DNA of 64,000 bases from JACPHD01 sp964431805 (GTDB taxonomy: Bacteria; Patescibacteriota; Patescibacteriia; Patescibacteriales; GWC2-42-12): assembly GCA_964431805.1 (NCBI GenBank), contig CAYSKV010000005.1:1-64000 (forward strand), in the 5' to 3' direction. Every line of letters starts with the position of its first letter. Position 1 is the stretch's first letter. The notes beneath the pieces are model-generated. The model had not been told where the DNA came from and did not search any database. It saw nothing but the letters and a program-made list of their open reading frames with translations. Position numbers and translations under genes: made by a program. Of this stretch, positions 1 to 7,968 are shown piece after piece.

Positions 1-1605
<1,605 letters not shown>

Positions 1606-1720
1606 CACACTTTTGTTTTAAAAGTGTTTTATTTTTTTACTTACTTTTTTATTATTAATAGCTAATAATAATTTAAGATGCTCTATTTCTCTAATTACTT
1701 TTTACTTTATTTTTATTTAT

Positions 1721-1747
1721 CCCTACACCGTCACATAGGTGTTAGGG
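1721..1747. other. Hairpin in the 23S precursor leader
   Basis: CCCTACACC at 1721-1729 pairs with GGTGTTAGGG at 1738-1747 with one bulge. It lies about 120 nt upstream of the 23S 5' end, in the rRNA precursor. It could be a processing or antitermination element; no specific family is recognised. Confidence 0.4.
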
Positions 1748-1811
1748 ACTTAACTTATTTGACTGCTTGTTAATGTCCGCATTATTTTCATAATTTATAA
1801 TTCGTTACCCA

Positions 1812-1842
1812 ATTTAATTTTGAGCTGCGAATTGCGAATTAC
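1812..1842. repeat. Heptanucleotide tandem repeat (intergenic copy)
   Basis: Four degenerate 7-nt units follow one another (gagctgc, gaattgc, gaattac, gaaattt). The unit resembles the 7-nt repeats at 3967-3999, 31811-31925, 41385-41425, 48605-48640 and 56731-56764. It sits between the 23S gene and its upstream hairpin. Confidence 0.55.
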
Positions 1843-1863
1843 GAAATTTTTAGAGAAACAAAA

Positions 1864-1881
1864 AACCGCCCATCAGCGGTT
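1864..1881 (-). terminator. Terminator-like hairpin with a competing stem, upstream of 23S
   Basis: On the minus strand AACCGC (1881-1876) pairs with GCGGTT (1869-1864), followed by a T run. The upstream minus-strand AGCGGTT (1917-1911) can instead pair with AACCGCT (1881-1875), which would break the terminator. The hairpin lies between the strong promoter at 1980-2007 and the 23S gene. It may be an attenuator of the rRNA transcript or the 3' end of a separate RNA of about 110 nt. Confidence 0.5.
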
Positions 1882-1979
1882 CAAAAGGTGGCACAAAATC
1901 AGCCGAGCTTAACCGCTTGTTAGTTTAATGAATAATGAAAGTATTTTCATAAAATTTATTGAAGTTTTAACTAGTTAGT

Positions 1980-2007
1980 ATTATACAGGATGTATAAATT
2001 ATGTCAA
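1980..2007 (-). promoter_or_regulatory. Strong sigma70-type promoter, probably for 23S rRNA
   Basis: Minus strand TTGACA (2007-2002), 16-nt spacer, TATAAT (1985-1980), a consensus match. The predicted start is near 1973, about 370 nt before the 23S 5' end and just after the pilT stop codon. It is the best promoter in the gap between pilT and 23S, which fits an rRNA promoter. It could instead serve a short leader RNA ending at 1864. Confidence 0.6.
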
Positions 2008-2070
2008 GTGTTAAAAGCCCTAAAAAATATAAATTAAAAAATTAATCAAATTTTAGCTAAAATTAGCTTT

Positions 2071-3126
2071 TTATATTATCCTAAATTTCTCTAATAACTC
2101 CGGGTTATTCATATGGGCTTGCGCTACTTCCTTAGCAACAATTTTTGCATCATATAGTCTCTTTAAATCATGGTCTAAACTAACCATACCTTCTCTAGAG
2201 CTGGTTTCAATCACGGTTTTAATTTGAGCAATTTTATTCTCTCTAATTAAATTGGATATGGCCGGGGTGTTAGTAAGAATTTCTCTGGCCGCGATTCTTC
2301 CACCGCCAATCTTAACTAGCAATCTTTGCGAAATTACAGCCGCTAAAGTCATAGACAATTGCATTCTAACTTGCGTCTGTTGATGTGGCGGAAAAATATC
2401 AATAATACGATCAATAGTTTGCGCCGCGCTATAAGTATGTAGAGTCGCTAAAACTAAATGTCCGGTTTCAGCTAAAGTAATGGTTGTAGCGATAGTTTCT
2501 AAATCTCGCATTTCGCCCACCATAATAACATTCGGGTCTTGCCTCAAAACATGTTTTAAACCTTTATCAAAAGTAACCATATCATCGCCTAACTGTCTTT
2601 GCGTAACAACGCTTTTATCATGTTTAAATCTAAATTCAATTGGATCTTCTAAAGTAACGATACTGCAGCTTCTTTGTTGGTTAATATAATTTATCATAGC
2701 GGCTAAACTTGAAGATTTACCGCAACCAGTCGGACCAGTAACTAAAATTAAGCCTTGCTGTAAACCAAGTAAATCATATACTAATTTAGGCATGGCTAAA
2801 TCTTCTAGGCTTGGGATATCGTTAGTTATAACTCTGGCGACTAAACCAATATTACCTCTTTCATAAAGTAAATTTATTCTAAATCTCGCCTCATTATCAT
2901 CTTCATAACCAAAATCAAACTCTTTTTCCGCCATGAATTTTTTCTTTTGCTCTTCAGTTATCAAGGAAAAAACCATTTGCTCAACATCTTTTTTTGATAA
3001 AATCTTTTTAGAATCTACTGCAACTAATTGGCCGTCTATTCTTAATAAAATTGGAGCGTCAACAACTAAATGAATGTCTGAAGCGCCTTTTTTAACGGCT
3101 AATTGAAAAATATCTTGCATGGTCAT
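2071..3126 (-). CDS. pilT: PilT-family type IV pilus retraction ATPase
   Basis: Hexameric ATPase that powers pilus disassembly at the inner face of the membrane, used for twitching and DNA uptake. Visible motifs are Walker A GPTGCGKSS near residue 130, Asp-box/Walker B IMVGEMRDLETI, and the His-box AETGHLVLATLHT, in the order typical of PilT. The start is placed at the ATG at 3126 (MTMQDIF), because PilT proteins begin directly before the IFQLAV helix. The frame stays open 13 codons further, to 3165. No SD sequence is seen. No other pilus gene lies in the window. It is the last gene of the ruvB-pilT run. About 351 residues, normal for the family. Confidence 0.93.
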   Translation of the reverse strand: MTMQDIFQLAVKKGASDIHLVVDAPILLRIDGQLVAVDSKKILSKKDVEQMVFSLITEEQKKKFMAEKEFDFGYEDDNEARFRINLLYERGNIGLVARVITNDIPSLEDLAMPKLVYDLLGLQQGLILVTGPTGCGKSSSLAAMINYINQQRSCSIVTLEDPIEFRFKHDKSVVTQRQLGDDMVTFDKGLKHVLRQDPNVIMVGEMRDLETIATTITLAETGHLVLATLHTYSAAQTIDRIIDIFPPHQQTQVRMQLSMTLAAVISQRLLVKIGGGRIAAREILTNTPAISNLIRENKIAQIKTVIETSSREGMVSLDHDLKRLYDAKIVAKEVAQAHMNNPELLEKFRII

Positions 3127-3160
3127 ATAATTAGAAAAAATTATTAATAATTTTTTAACA

Positions 3161-3217
3161 ATCAAATTAAAATTTAATGGCCGCAGAGCTTTGTTCGCTA
3201 TTAAATTTTAATTTGAT
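3161..3217. repeat. Perfect 18-bp inverted repeat
   Basis: 3161-3178 and 3200-3217 are exact reverse complements, separated by a 21-nt GC-richer loop. The stem is entirely A/T except for one pair. It lies in the rnc-pilT gap. In RNA it would form a long hairpin 35 nt before the chosen pilT start, so it could be a processing site or a small repeat insertion. Confidence 0.7.
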
Positions 3218-3240
3218 ACGTTATATTTTTTGAAAGTATT

Positions 3241-3265
3241 GAAAACTTTTTCTAAAAAAGTTTTC
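3241..3265 (-). terminator. Weak hairpin after rnc
   Basis: GAAAACTTTTT pairs with AAAAAGTTTTC just after the rnc stop codon. The stem is A/T rich and is not followed by a clean T run on the minus strand, so termination is uncertain. Confidence 0.35.
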
Positions 3266-3271
3266 AAAGTC

Positions 3272-3964
3272 TTACCACTTTTTATTTTTTAATCCTTCCT
3301 GAGCGGCATCTACTTGCGCCTCCTGTTTTGAGGTACCTTTACCTTGAGAAATCATTTCATTATTTAAATAAAGCCCAACGACAAACTCTTTGGCATGATC
3401 CGGGCCGGACTCGCTTAAAACTTTATAATGCGGCGTGATGCCGAAAAGTTCTTGCGCTTTTTCTTGAAACTTTGATTTAGGATCAAGATAAAGCTGATTT
3501 TTTAAAATATTATCTAATTTAGATAAAATAAAAGCTTTAACGAATTTTTTAGCCGGCTTAATACCCTGATCTAAATAAAGCGCGCCGATAATCGCTTCCA
3601 TGGCGTTAGCTAAAATAATTTGCCTGGCCTTAGAATTTTTATCTTTAGATTCTCCTTTGGATAAATATAAATATTTGTCTATGCCGAGTTCGTTAGCAAT
3701 AGAAGCTAACATGCGGTAATTAACTAAACTAGCTCGCCAGTTCGTTAAATCGCCTTCCGGCGTTTCTGAAAAATCGTGGAATAAAGTTTCCGTAACGATT
3801 ATTTCTAAAACCGCGTCGCCTAAAAATTCTAATCGTTCATTATGATGTAATTCAAAATCAGGATGCTCATTTAAATATGACCGGTGCACGACCGCCTGCT
3901 TTAATAAGTCAACATTTTTAAATTTAACATCCATTAATGCTTCTAGTTTGGAAAAGTCTTTCAT
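3272..3964 (-). CDS. rnc: Ribonuclease III
   Basis: Cuts double-stranded RNA, including rRNA precursors. The RNase III signature NERLEFLGDAVLE is at residues 42-54, with its Glu and Asp metal ligands. A second acidic site (NAMEAIIGALYLDQG) lies near residue 120. A dsRNA-binding domain ending QEAQVDAAQEGL fills the C-terminus. At 230 residues it has the usual length. It sits between nusB and pilT in a minus-strand run with other RNA genes. No SD is visible; a heptad repeat lies just upstream. Confidence 0.96.
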   Translation of the reverse strand: MKDFSKLEALMDVKFKNVDLLKQAVVHRSYLNEHPDFELHHNERLEFLGDAVLEIIVTETLFHDFSETPEGDLTNWRASLVNYRMLASIANELGIDKYLYLSKGESKDKNSKARQIILANAMEAIIGALYLDQGIKPAKKFVKAFILSKLDNILKNQLYLDPKSKFQEKAQELFGITPHYKVLSESGPDHAKEFVVGLYLNNEMISQGKGTSKQEAQVDAAQEGLKNKKW

Positions 3965-3966
3965 GA

Positions 3967-3999
3967 TAATGGAAATTTGATATTTGAAATTAGAAATTC
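3967..3999. repeat. Heptanucleotide tandem repeat (intergenic copy)
   Basis: Units gaaattt, gatattt, gaaatta, gaaattc follow one another with a 7-nt period in the nusB-rnc gap, immediately before the rnc start. Same family as the copies at 1812 and 56731. Confidence 0.55.
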
Positions 4000-4041
4000 A
4001 ATAAATAAATTAGAATCGCTAATTACAAATGGCAAATTGTC

Positions 4042-4518
4042 TTAATTATTAATTGGTTCTTCAGTTGGCTCCTCGGCCTGCGGCTTTTCAACTTTTTTGA
4101 GAGTGCCGGCGACATCTTTATAAATCGCGCCTAAAACTCCGTTAACAAATTTTCCAGACGATTCGCCGCCAAAAGTTTTGCCGATTTCAATGGCTTCATT
4201 AATCGCTACTTTAGAAGGTATATTTTGATCAAAAATTAATTCATAAACTCCAATGCGTAAAATATTTCTGTCAACAATAGTAATCTGATCTAACGGCCAT
4301 TCAGTAGCATATTTAGTTATATATTTATCAATTTCAGCTTCATGCTTTATCACGCCGTTAATTATACATTTAACAAAACCATGATCATTAAATTTCGGAG
4401 CAAACTGCTTAAAATTTTGCTCAATTAAATCATTTAAATCTTTTTCTTGCTTACCATTAAAATCCCAAGAAAACAGAGTTTGCATGGCAATAGTTCTGGC
4501 TAGATGACGATTAGACAT
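4042..4518 (-). CDS. nusB: Transcription antitermination factor NusB
   Basis: Binds boxA RNA with NusE (S10) and supports rRNA transcription. The all-helical NusB fold is recognisable from RHLARTIAMQTLFSWDF at the start, then ILRIGVYELIFDQNIPSKVAINEAIEIGKTFGGESSGKFVNGVLGAIYKD at about 85-135, the most conserved part of the family. An acidic tail rich in Glu and Pro follows. The neighbours rpmF and rnc fit a ribosome-biogenesis cluster. The ATG has no SD. Confidence 0.94.
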   Translation of the reverse strand: MSNRHLARTIAMQTLFSWDFNGKQEKDLNDLIEQNFKQFAPKFNDHGFVKCIINGVIKHEAEIDKYITKYATEWPLDQITIVDRNILRIGVYELIFDQNIPSKVAINEAIEIGKTFGGESSGKFVNGVLGAIYKDVAGTLKKVEKPQAEEPTEEPINN

Positions 4519-4555
4519 AAATTAAGGAATCAATCCGCCAAAGGCGGACAGGGTT

Positions 4556-4756
4556 TTATTTTTTTTCTTTCTTAATCTTGCTTTTTATCTTTAAAACTTC
4601 TTTACCTTTATACGAACCGCAAAATTTACAAGCGGTATGAGGTAATACGGCTTTGCCGCATTTAGGGCATTTGTTTAATTTCACTTTTTTTAAAGCCTGG
4701 TGCGAACGGCCGCGTCGGGCTTCGCTTCTAGACCTTCGTTTTGCTGGTACTGACAT
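4556..4756 (-). CDS. rpmF: 50S ribosomal protein L32
   Basis: Small ribosomal protein with the L32 N-terminus VPAKRRSRSEARRGRSHQAL and a zinc-ribbon pattern of two Cys pairs (CPKCGKA ... CKFCG) at about residues 34-50. A Lys-rich tail follows. 66 residues, normal. It lies between queA and nusB; a CCGCC/GGCGG hairpin lies in the short gap to nusB (about 4532-4545). Confidence 0.96.
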   Translation of the reverse strand: MSVPAKRRSRSEARRGRSHQALKKVKLNKCPKCGKAVLPHTACKFCGSYKGKEVLKIKSKIKKEKK

Positions 4757-4824
4757 AAAAAAATTTTATTAATTATTTATTAATTTAATCTTATTATAGC
4801 TTAAAAAACTTGATTTAGTCAAGG

Positions 4825-5859
4825 TTAAATAATCAGCATAGCATCGCCATAACTAAAAAAACGATATTTTTTCTTTATAGCTTGTTGGTAAGCTTTAAAA
4901 ATTTTTTCTCTACTTGCGAAAGCGCTAACTAACATTAAAAGCGTTGATTTAGGTAAATGAAAATTGGTTATTAAGCCATCAATAATTTTAAATTTATAAC
5001 CTGGATAAATAAAAATATCTGTCCAGAAGGCCTGATTCTTAACCGAAACTTTTTTAAAAACGCTTTCTAAAGTTCTAACCGAAGTCGTGCCCACGGCGAT
5101 TATTCTTCGACCTTGTTTTTTTGCTTTAATAATATTATTGATAGTTTTTTTATTAACCTCAACATATTCCGCATGCATTTTATGTTTAGTTATATCATCA
5201 ACTTTAACCGGCGCGAATGTGCCTAAGCCAACCTGTAAAGTTACATATTCAAATTGCACGCCTTTTTTCTTAAGCTGGTTAATTAATTTTTTAGTAAAAT
5301 GAAACCCGGCCGTAGGCGCGGCGACTGAACCAATTTTTTTATCATCAGCATAAATCGTTTGATAATTTTTTTGATCGCTTTTTAATTTTTGCTCTCGTTT
5401 TATATATGGCGGTAAAGGCACTCGTCCGATTTTATTTATTAGCTTCATAAAATCCGCGCCGCTCTTATTAAATTTTACATTCCAGGTGCCATTAAAATTA
5501 TTTTTTAAAAATTTGGCTTTAAGTCCGCCGCTAAATTCAACTTCTAAATTCTCTTTTCTTTTATGGCCGCCGATTAAACACTCCCAAATATTAGTTTTTA
5601 CTTTATTTAACAAAAATACTTCGACTTTCCCGTGGGTAATGGCTCGTTTACCGATTAATCTTGCCGCCATTACTTTAGTATTATTTAAAACTAAAACGTC
5701 TCCCGATTTTAAATAATCTATAATATCATAAAAATGCTTATGCAGGATTCTACCATTTTTTTTAGACAATAATAAAAGCCGCGAATGATCTCGCGGACTA
5801 ATTGGTTTTTGCGCGATTAAATTTTTCGGCAGATTATAATCAAACTTTTTCAACTCCAT
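4825..5859 (-). CDS. queA: S-adenosylmethionine:tRNA ribosyltransferase-isomerase
   Basis: Transfers and rearranges the ribosyl group of SAM onto 7-aminomethyl-7-deazaguanine in tRNA to make epoxyqueuosine. Family motifs are YNLPKNLIAQKP at the start, DHSRLL, VAAPTAGFHFT near residue 180, VGTTSVRTLES near 255, and YGDAMLII at the C-terminus. 344 residues, full length. It overlaps the upstream PH-domain gene by 20 nt, suggesting translational coupling. No other queuosine gene is in this window. Confidence 0.95.
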   Translation of the reverse strand: MELKKFDYNLPKNLIAQKPISPRDHSRLLLLSKKNGRILHKHFYDIIDYLKSGDVLVLNNTKVMAARLIGKRAITHGKVEVFLLNKVKTNIWECLIGGHKRKENLEVEFSGGLKAKFLKNNFNGTWNVKFNKSGADFMKLINKIGRVPLPPYIKREQKLKSDQKNYQTIYADDKKIGSVAAPTAGFHFTKKLINQLKKKGVQFEYVTLQVGLGTFAPVKVDDITKHKMHAEYVEVNKKTINNIIKAKKQGRRIIAVGTTSVRTLESVFKKVSVKNQAFWTDIFIYPGYKFKIIDGLITNFHLPKSTLLMLVSAFASREKIFKAYQQAIKKKYRFFSYGDAMLII

Positions 5860-6385
5860 GTGTTTTTTTATTTTCTTCTGCTAACTTAATTATAATATCT
5901 CTAACTTGCTCTGGTTTAGGAATTTGCATAAAAGCAAATCTTTGCACTTCGCCGGCCGTCTGCACATGAACATCGCCATAGCGAAAAATAAATTGGAATA
6001 AGCCTTTAAGCTCGCTAGTCACATCCTGAATTTGCGATAATTTTAATTCCGAAACTGTTCGTGAAAAAAAACCTTCCTGTCTAACATCAATTATCCGCTG
6101 GTTAGTAATTATCCAAATATCTAAATAATAATCAATGAAAGTGAAAAAACCAAACAGCCAAATAAATAAAATATACCCGCTTACCGCTATAAGAATTAGA
6201 GGATAAGAAATTTCACCTAACAGTAAATTAGGATAAAGATTTAAGGTAACATATCCGGCTAAAGCCGGTAAGCCAATTAAAAGTACGCCTAAAACAAACC
6301 TTATAAATAAAACAAAAGTATCTTTTCTTAAAATTTTTATAATCTTTTCGTCTGGTAATTTTTCTAATAATTTATAAATTAACAT
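5840..6385 (-). CDS. Membrane protein with bacterial PH (bPH2) domain
   Basis: The N-terminal third has two hydrophobic helices (about residues 23-50 and 60-85). The rest reads as a bPH2 domain: WIITNQRIIDVRQEGFFSRTVSELKLSQIQDVTSE. Such proteins resemble YdbT/YdbS; the role is unknown but probably at the membrane. It begins 3 nt after the 86-residue membrane protein and overlaps queA at its 3' end, so it is part of the ruvB-queA run. Confidence 0.75.
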   Translation of the reverse strand: MLIYKLLEKLPDEKIIKILRKDTFVLFIRFVLGVLLIGLPALAGYVTLNLYPNLLLGEISYPLILIAVSGYILFIWLFGFFTFIDYYLDIWIITNQRIIDVRQEGFFSRTVSELKLSQIQDVTSELKGLFQFIFRYGDVHVQTAGEVQRFAFMQIPKPEQVRDIIIKLAEENKKTHGVEKV

Positions 6386-6388
6386 AGG

Positions 6389-6649
6389 TTAAAATTTATT
6401 AGTGCCAAAAATATCGTTGCCGCCCTGAAAAATCGTTAAACCGATACTCCAATCAATTTGGCTTAAATATTGATAGGAAAAAAATAAAATAACTATTGAG
6501 CCAGCAATATAAAAAAAGGCCGCGATAAAAGTTCCAAAACTAACTTGGCCGTATCTTATAATATGAAAAAGCGCGATTAGACTAAAAATTAGCCAAACGA
6601 CTAGAAATAGTAAATATAAAAATAGAAATGCGATTAAAGGAATGGTCAT
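6389..6649 (-). CDS. Small membrane protein, unknown function
   Basis: 86 residues with two long hydrophobic segments (about 3-28 and 36-60) and no recognised family. The start codon overlaps the ruvB stop codon (ATGA), so it is translationally coupled to ruvB. It is followed 3 nt later by the PH-domain membrane protein, and the two may work together. Spacing and hydrophobicity are observed; function is not known. Confidence 0.65.
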   Translation of the reverse strand: MTIPLIAFLFLYLLFLVVWLIFSLIALFHIIRYGQVSFGTFIAAFFYIAGSIVILFFSYQYLSQIDWSIGLTIFQGGNDIFGTNKF

Positions 6650-7668
6650 AAAATTTTTTCTTGTCCGCTCTTTTTACGGCCTAAATGTTTATACGCCATA
6701 TTCGTGGCGATACGGCCGCGCGGCGTTCTATCTAAAAATCCTAATTGCATTAAATATGGTTCATAAACTTCTTCAACCGTCGCAATATCTTCGGCCGTAG
6801 AAGCGGCGATTGCGGAAAGCCCGACCGGTCCGCCGTTAAATTTATCAATAATTACTTCTAAAATTTTTCTATCTACCCAATCTAAACCGAGTTCGTCCAC
6901 TTCTAATAGTTTAAAAGCTTCCTGACAATAATTCAAGCTAATATCGCCGTCGCCTTCAACCTGGCAATAATCGCGTACTCTTTTTAAAAGTCGGTTAGCG
7001 ACGCGAGGTGTGCGGCGCGAACGCTTAGCGATTTCTTCGGCCGGCTCATTCGGCAATTTTATATTTAAAATTTTCGCGCTTCGACCAATTATTTTTTTAA
7101 TATCATCACTTTGATAAAAATCTAAATGATAAGTCATGCCGAAACGATCCCTTAAGGGCGATGATAATAAACTAATTTTCGTGGTCGCGCCGATAATCGT
7201 AAAACGTGGTAAATCAAGGCGTAAAGTTCTAGCCGATGGACCTTTGCCAATTATTATATCTAAGGCATAATCTTCCATAGCCGGATAAAGAATTTCTTCA
7301 ATGGTTTTATTAAGCCTATGGATTTCGTCAATAAATAAAATATCACCTTCATTAAGGTTTGTTAAAATAGCGGCTAAATCGCCGGATTTTTCAATTACCG
7401 GTCCGGAAGTAACTCTTACGTTAACTCCGAGTTCATTAGCGATAACATGAGCTAAAGTTGTCTTACCTAAACCAGGCGAACCATATAATAAAACATGCTC
7501 GATTGATTCTTTTCTATTTTGCGCCGCTTTAAGAAAAATTCGTAAATTTTCTTTAATTTTATCTTGTCCGACGAATTCGCTTAATTTCTTTGGGCGTAAA
7601 GTTAAATCTAAAGTTTTATCATCAGCCGCCTCCTCGGGGGCAATGACTCGCTCATTTATATCTGTCAT
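6646..7668 (-). CDS. ruvB: Holliday junction branch migration helicase RuvB
   Basis: AAA+ ATPase that drives branch migration with RuvA. Visible: LRPKKLSEFVGQ near residue 25, Walker A GSPGLGKTT at 63-71, Walker B/sensor LFIDEIHRLN at 111-120, IGATTK sensor 1, and the C-terminal winged helix with GGPVGLSAIAAST and EPYLMQLGFLDRTPRGR. 340 residues, normal. It stops with TGA, showing UGA is a stop in this genome. It opens the operon running to rnc/pilT. The promoter at 7675-7703 puts the transcription start on the ATG itself. Confidence 0.97.
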   Translation of the reverse strand: MTDINERVIAPEEAADDKTLDLTLRPKKLSEFVGQDKIKENLRIFLKAAQNRKESIEHVLLYGSPGLGKTTLAHVIANELGVNVRVTSGPVIEKSGDLAAILTNLNEGDILFIDEIHRLNKTIEEILYPAMEDYALDIIIGKGPSARTLRLDLPRFTIIGATTKISLLSSPLRDRFGMTYHLDFYQSDDIKKIIGRSAKILNIKLPNEPAEEIAKRSRRTPRVANRLLKRVRDYCQVEGDGDISLNYCQEAFKLLEVDELGLDWVDRKILEVIIDKFNGGPVGLSAIAASTAEDIATVEEVYEPYLMQLGFLDRTPRGRIATNMAYKHLGRKKSGQEKIL

Positions 7669-7674
7669 ACTTAT

Positions 7675-7703
7675 ATTTTAGCTTTTTAGGGAGTTTAAGT
7701 AAA
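7675..7703 (-). promoter_or_regulatory. Promoter of ruvB operon, probably leaderless
   Basis: Minus strand TTTACT (7703-7698), 17-nt spacer, TAAAAT (7680-7675). Only six bases separate the -10 box from the ruvB ATG, so the predicted start of transcription is the A of the start codon. Confidence 0.5.
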
Positions 7704-7760
7704 GTTAATGTGATAATATGTTTTATTTTTATATTTTTTATTATTTAGACACAAAATCTG

Positions 7761-7789
7761 TTGACAAAACGCTTAATTTTTGCTAAAAT
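7761..7789 (+). promoter_or_regulatory. Promoter of surface protein A
   Basis: TTGACA (7761-7766), 17-nt spacer, TAAAAT (7784-7789). The same boxes with the same spacing occur in front of the second giant protein (62639-62611, minus strand). Confidence 0.7.
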
Positions 7790-7793
7790 AACA

Positions 7794-7955
7794 TTAGATA
7801 ATACAAAATTATATTATCTAAAAACAAAAACAAAAAACATGACTAAAAATAACGTCAATTTGGCTAAAAATAGCTCAAATTGGTTTAAAATATTAGAAAA
7901 AAGCAATGGACAGGAGTTTATCTAATTTAAACTCTTTTATGTCCATTGCTTTTTT
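7794..7955 (+). promoter_or_regulatory. Structured leader with three hairpins, copy A
   Basis: Hairpin 1: TTAGATAATA (7794-7803) with TATTATCTAA (7812-7821). Hairpin 2: CAATTTGGCTA (7856-7866) with TAGCTCAAATTG (7871-7882). Hairpin 3: AAAAAAGCAATGGACA (7897-7912) with TGTCCATTGCTTTTTT (7940-7955), with an inner GAGTTTA/TAAACTC pairing. Hairpin 3 has the form of an intrinsic terminator and ends 13 nt before the ATG at 7969. All three hairpins are conserved in copy B (62436-62604). The arrangement suggests transcription attenuation or an RNA regulator; the signal is unknown. Confidence 0.6.
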
Positions 7956-7968
7956 AATAAACAAAAAT

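Noticed and set aside
6646..6648. Alternative genetic code with UGA as Gly (SR1/Gracilibacteria)
   Set aside because: ruvB ends at a TGA that overlaps the next start, and the proteins read normally with UGA as stop.
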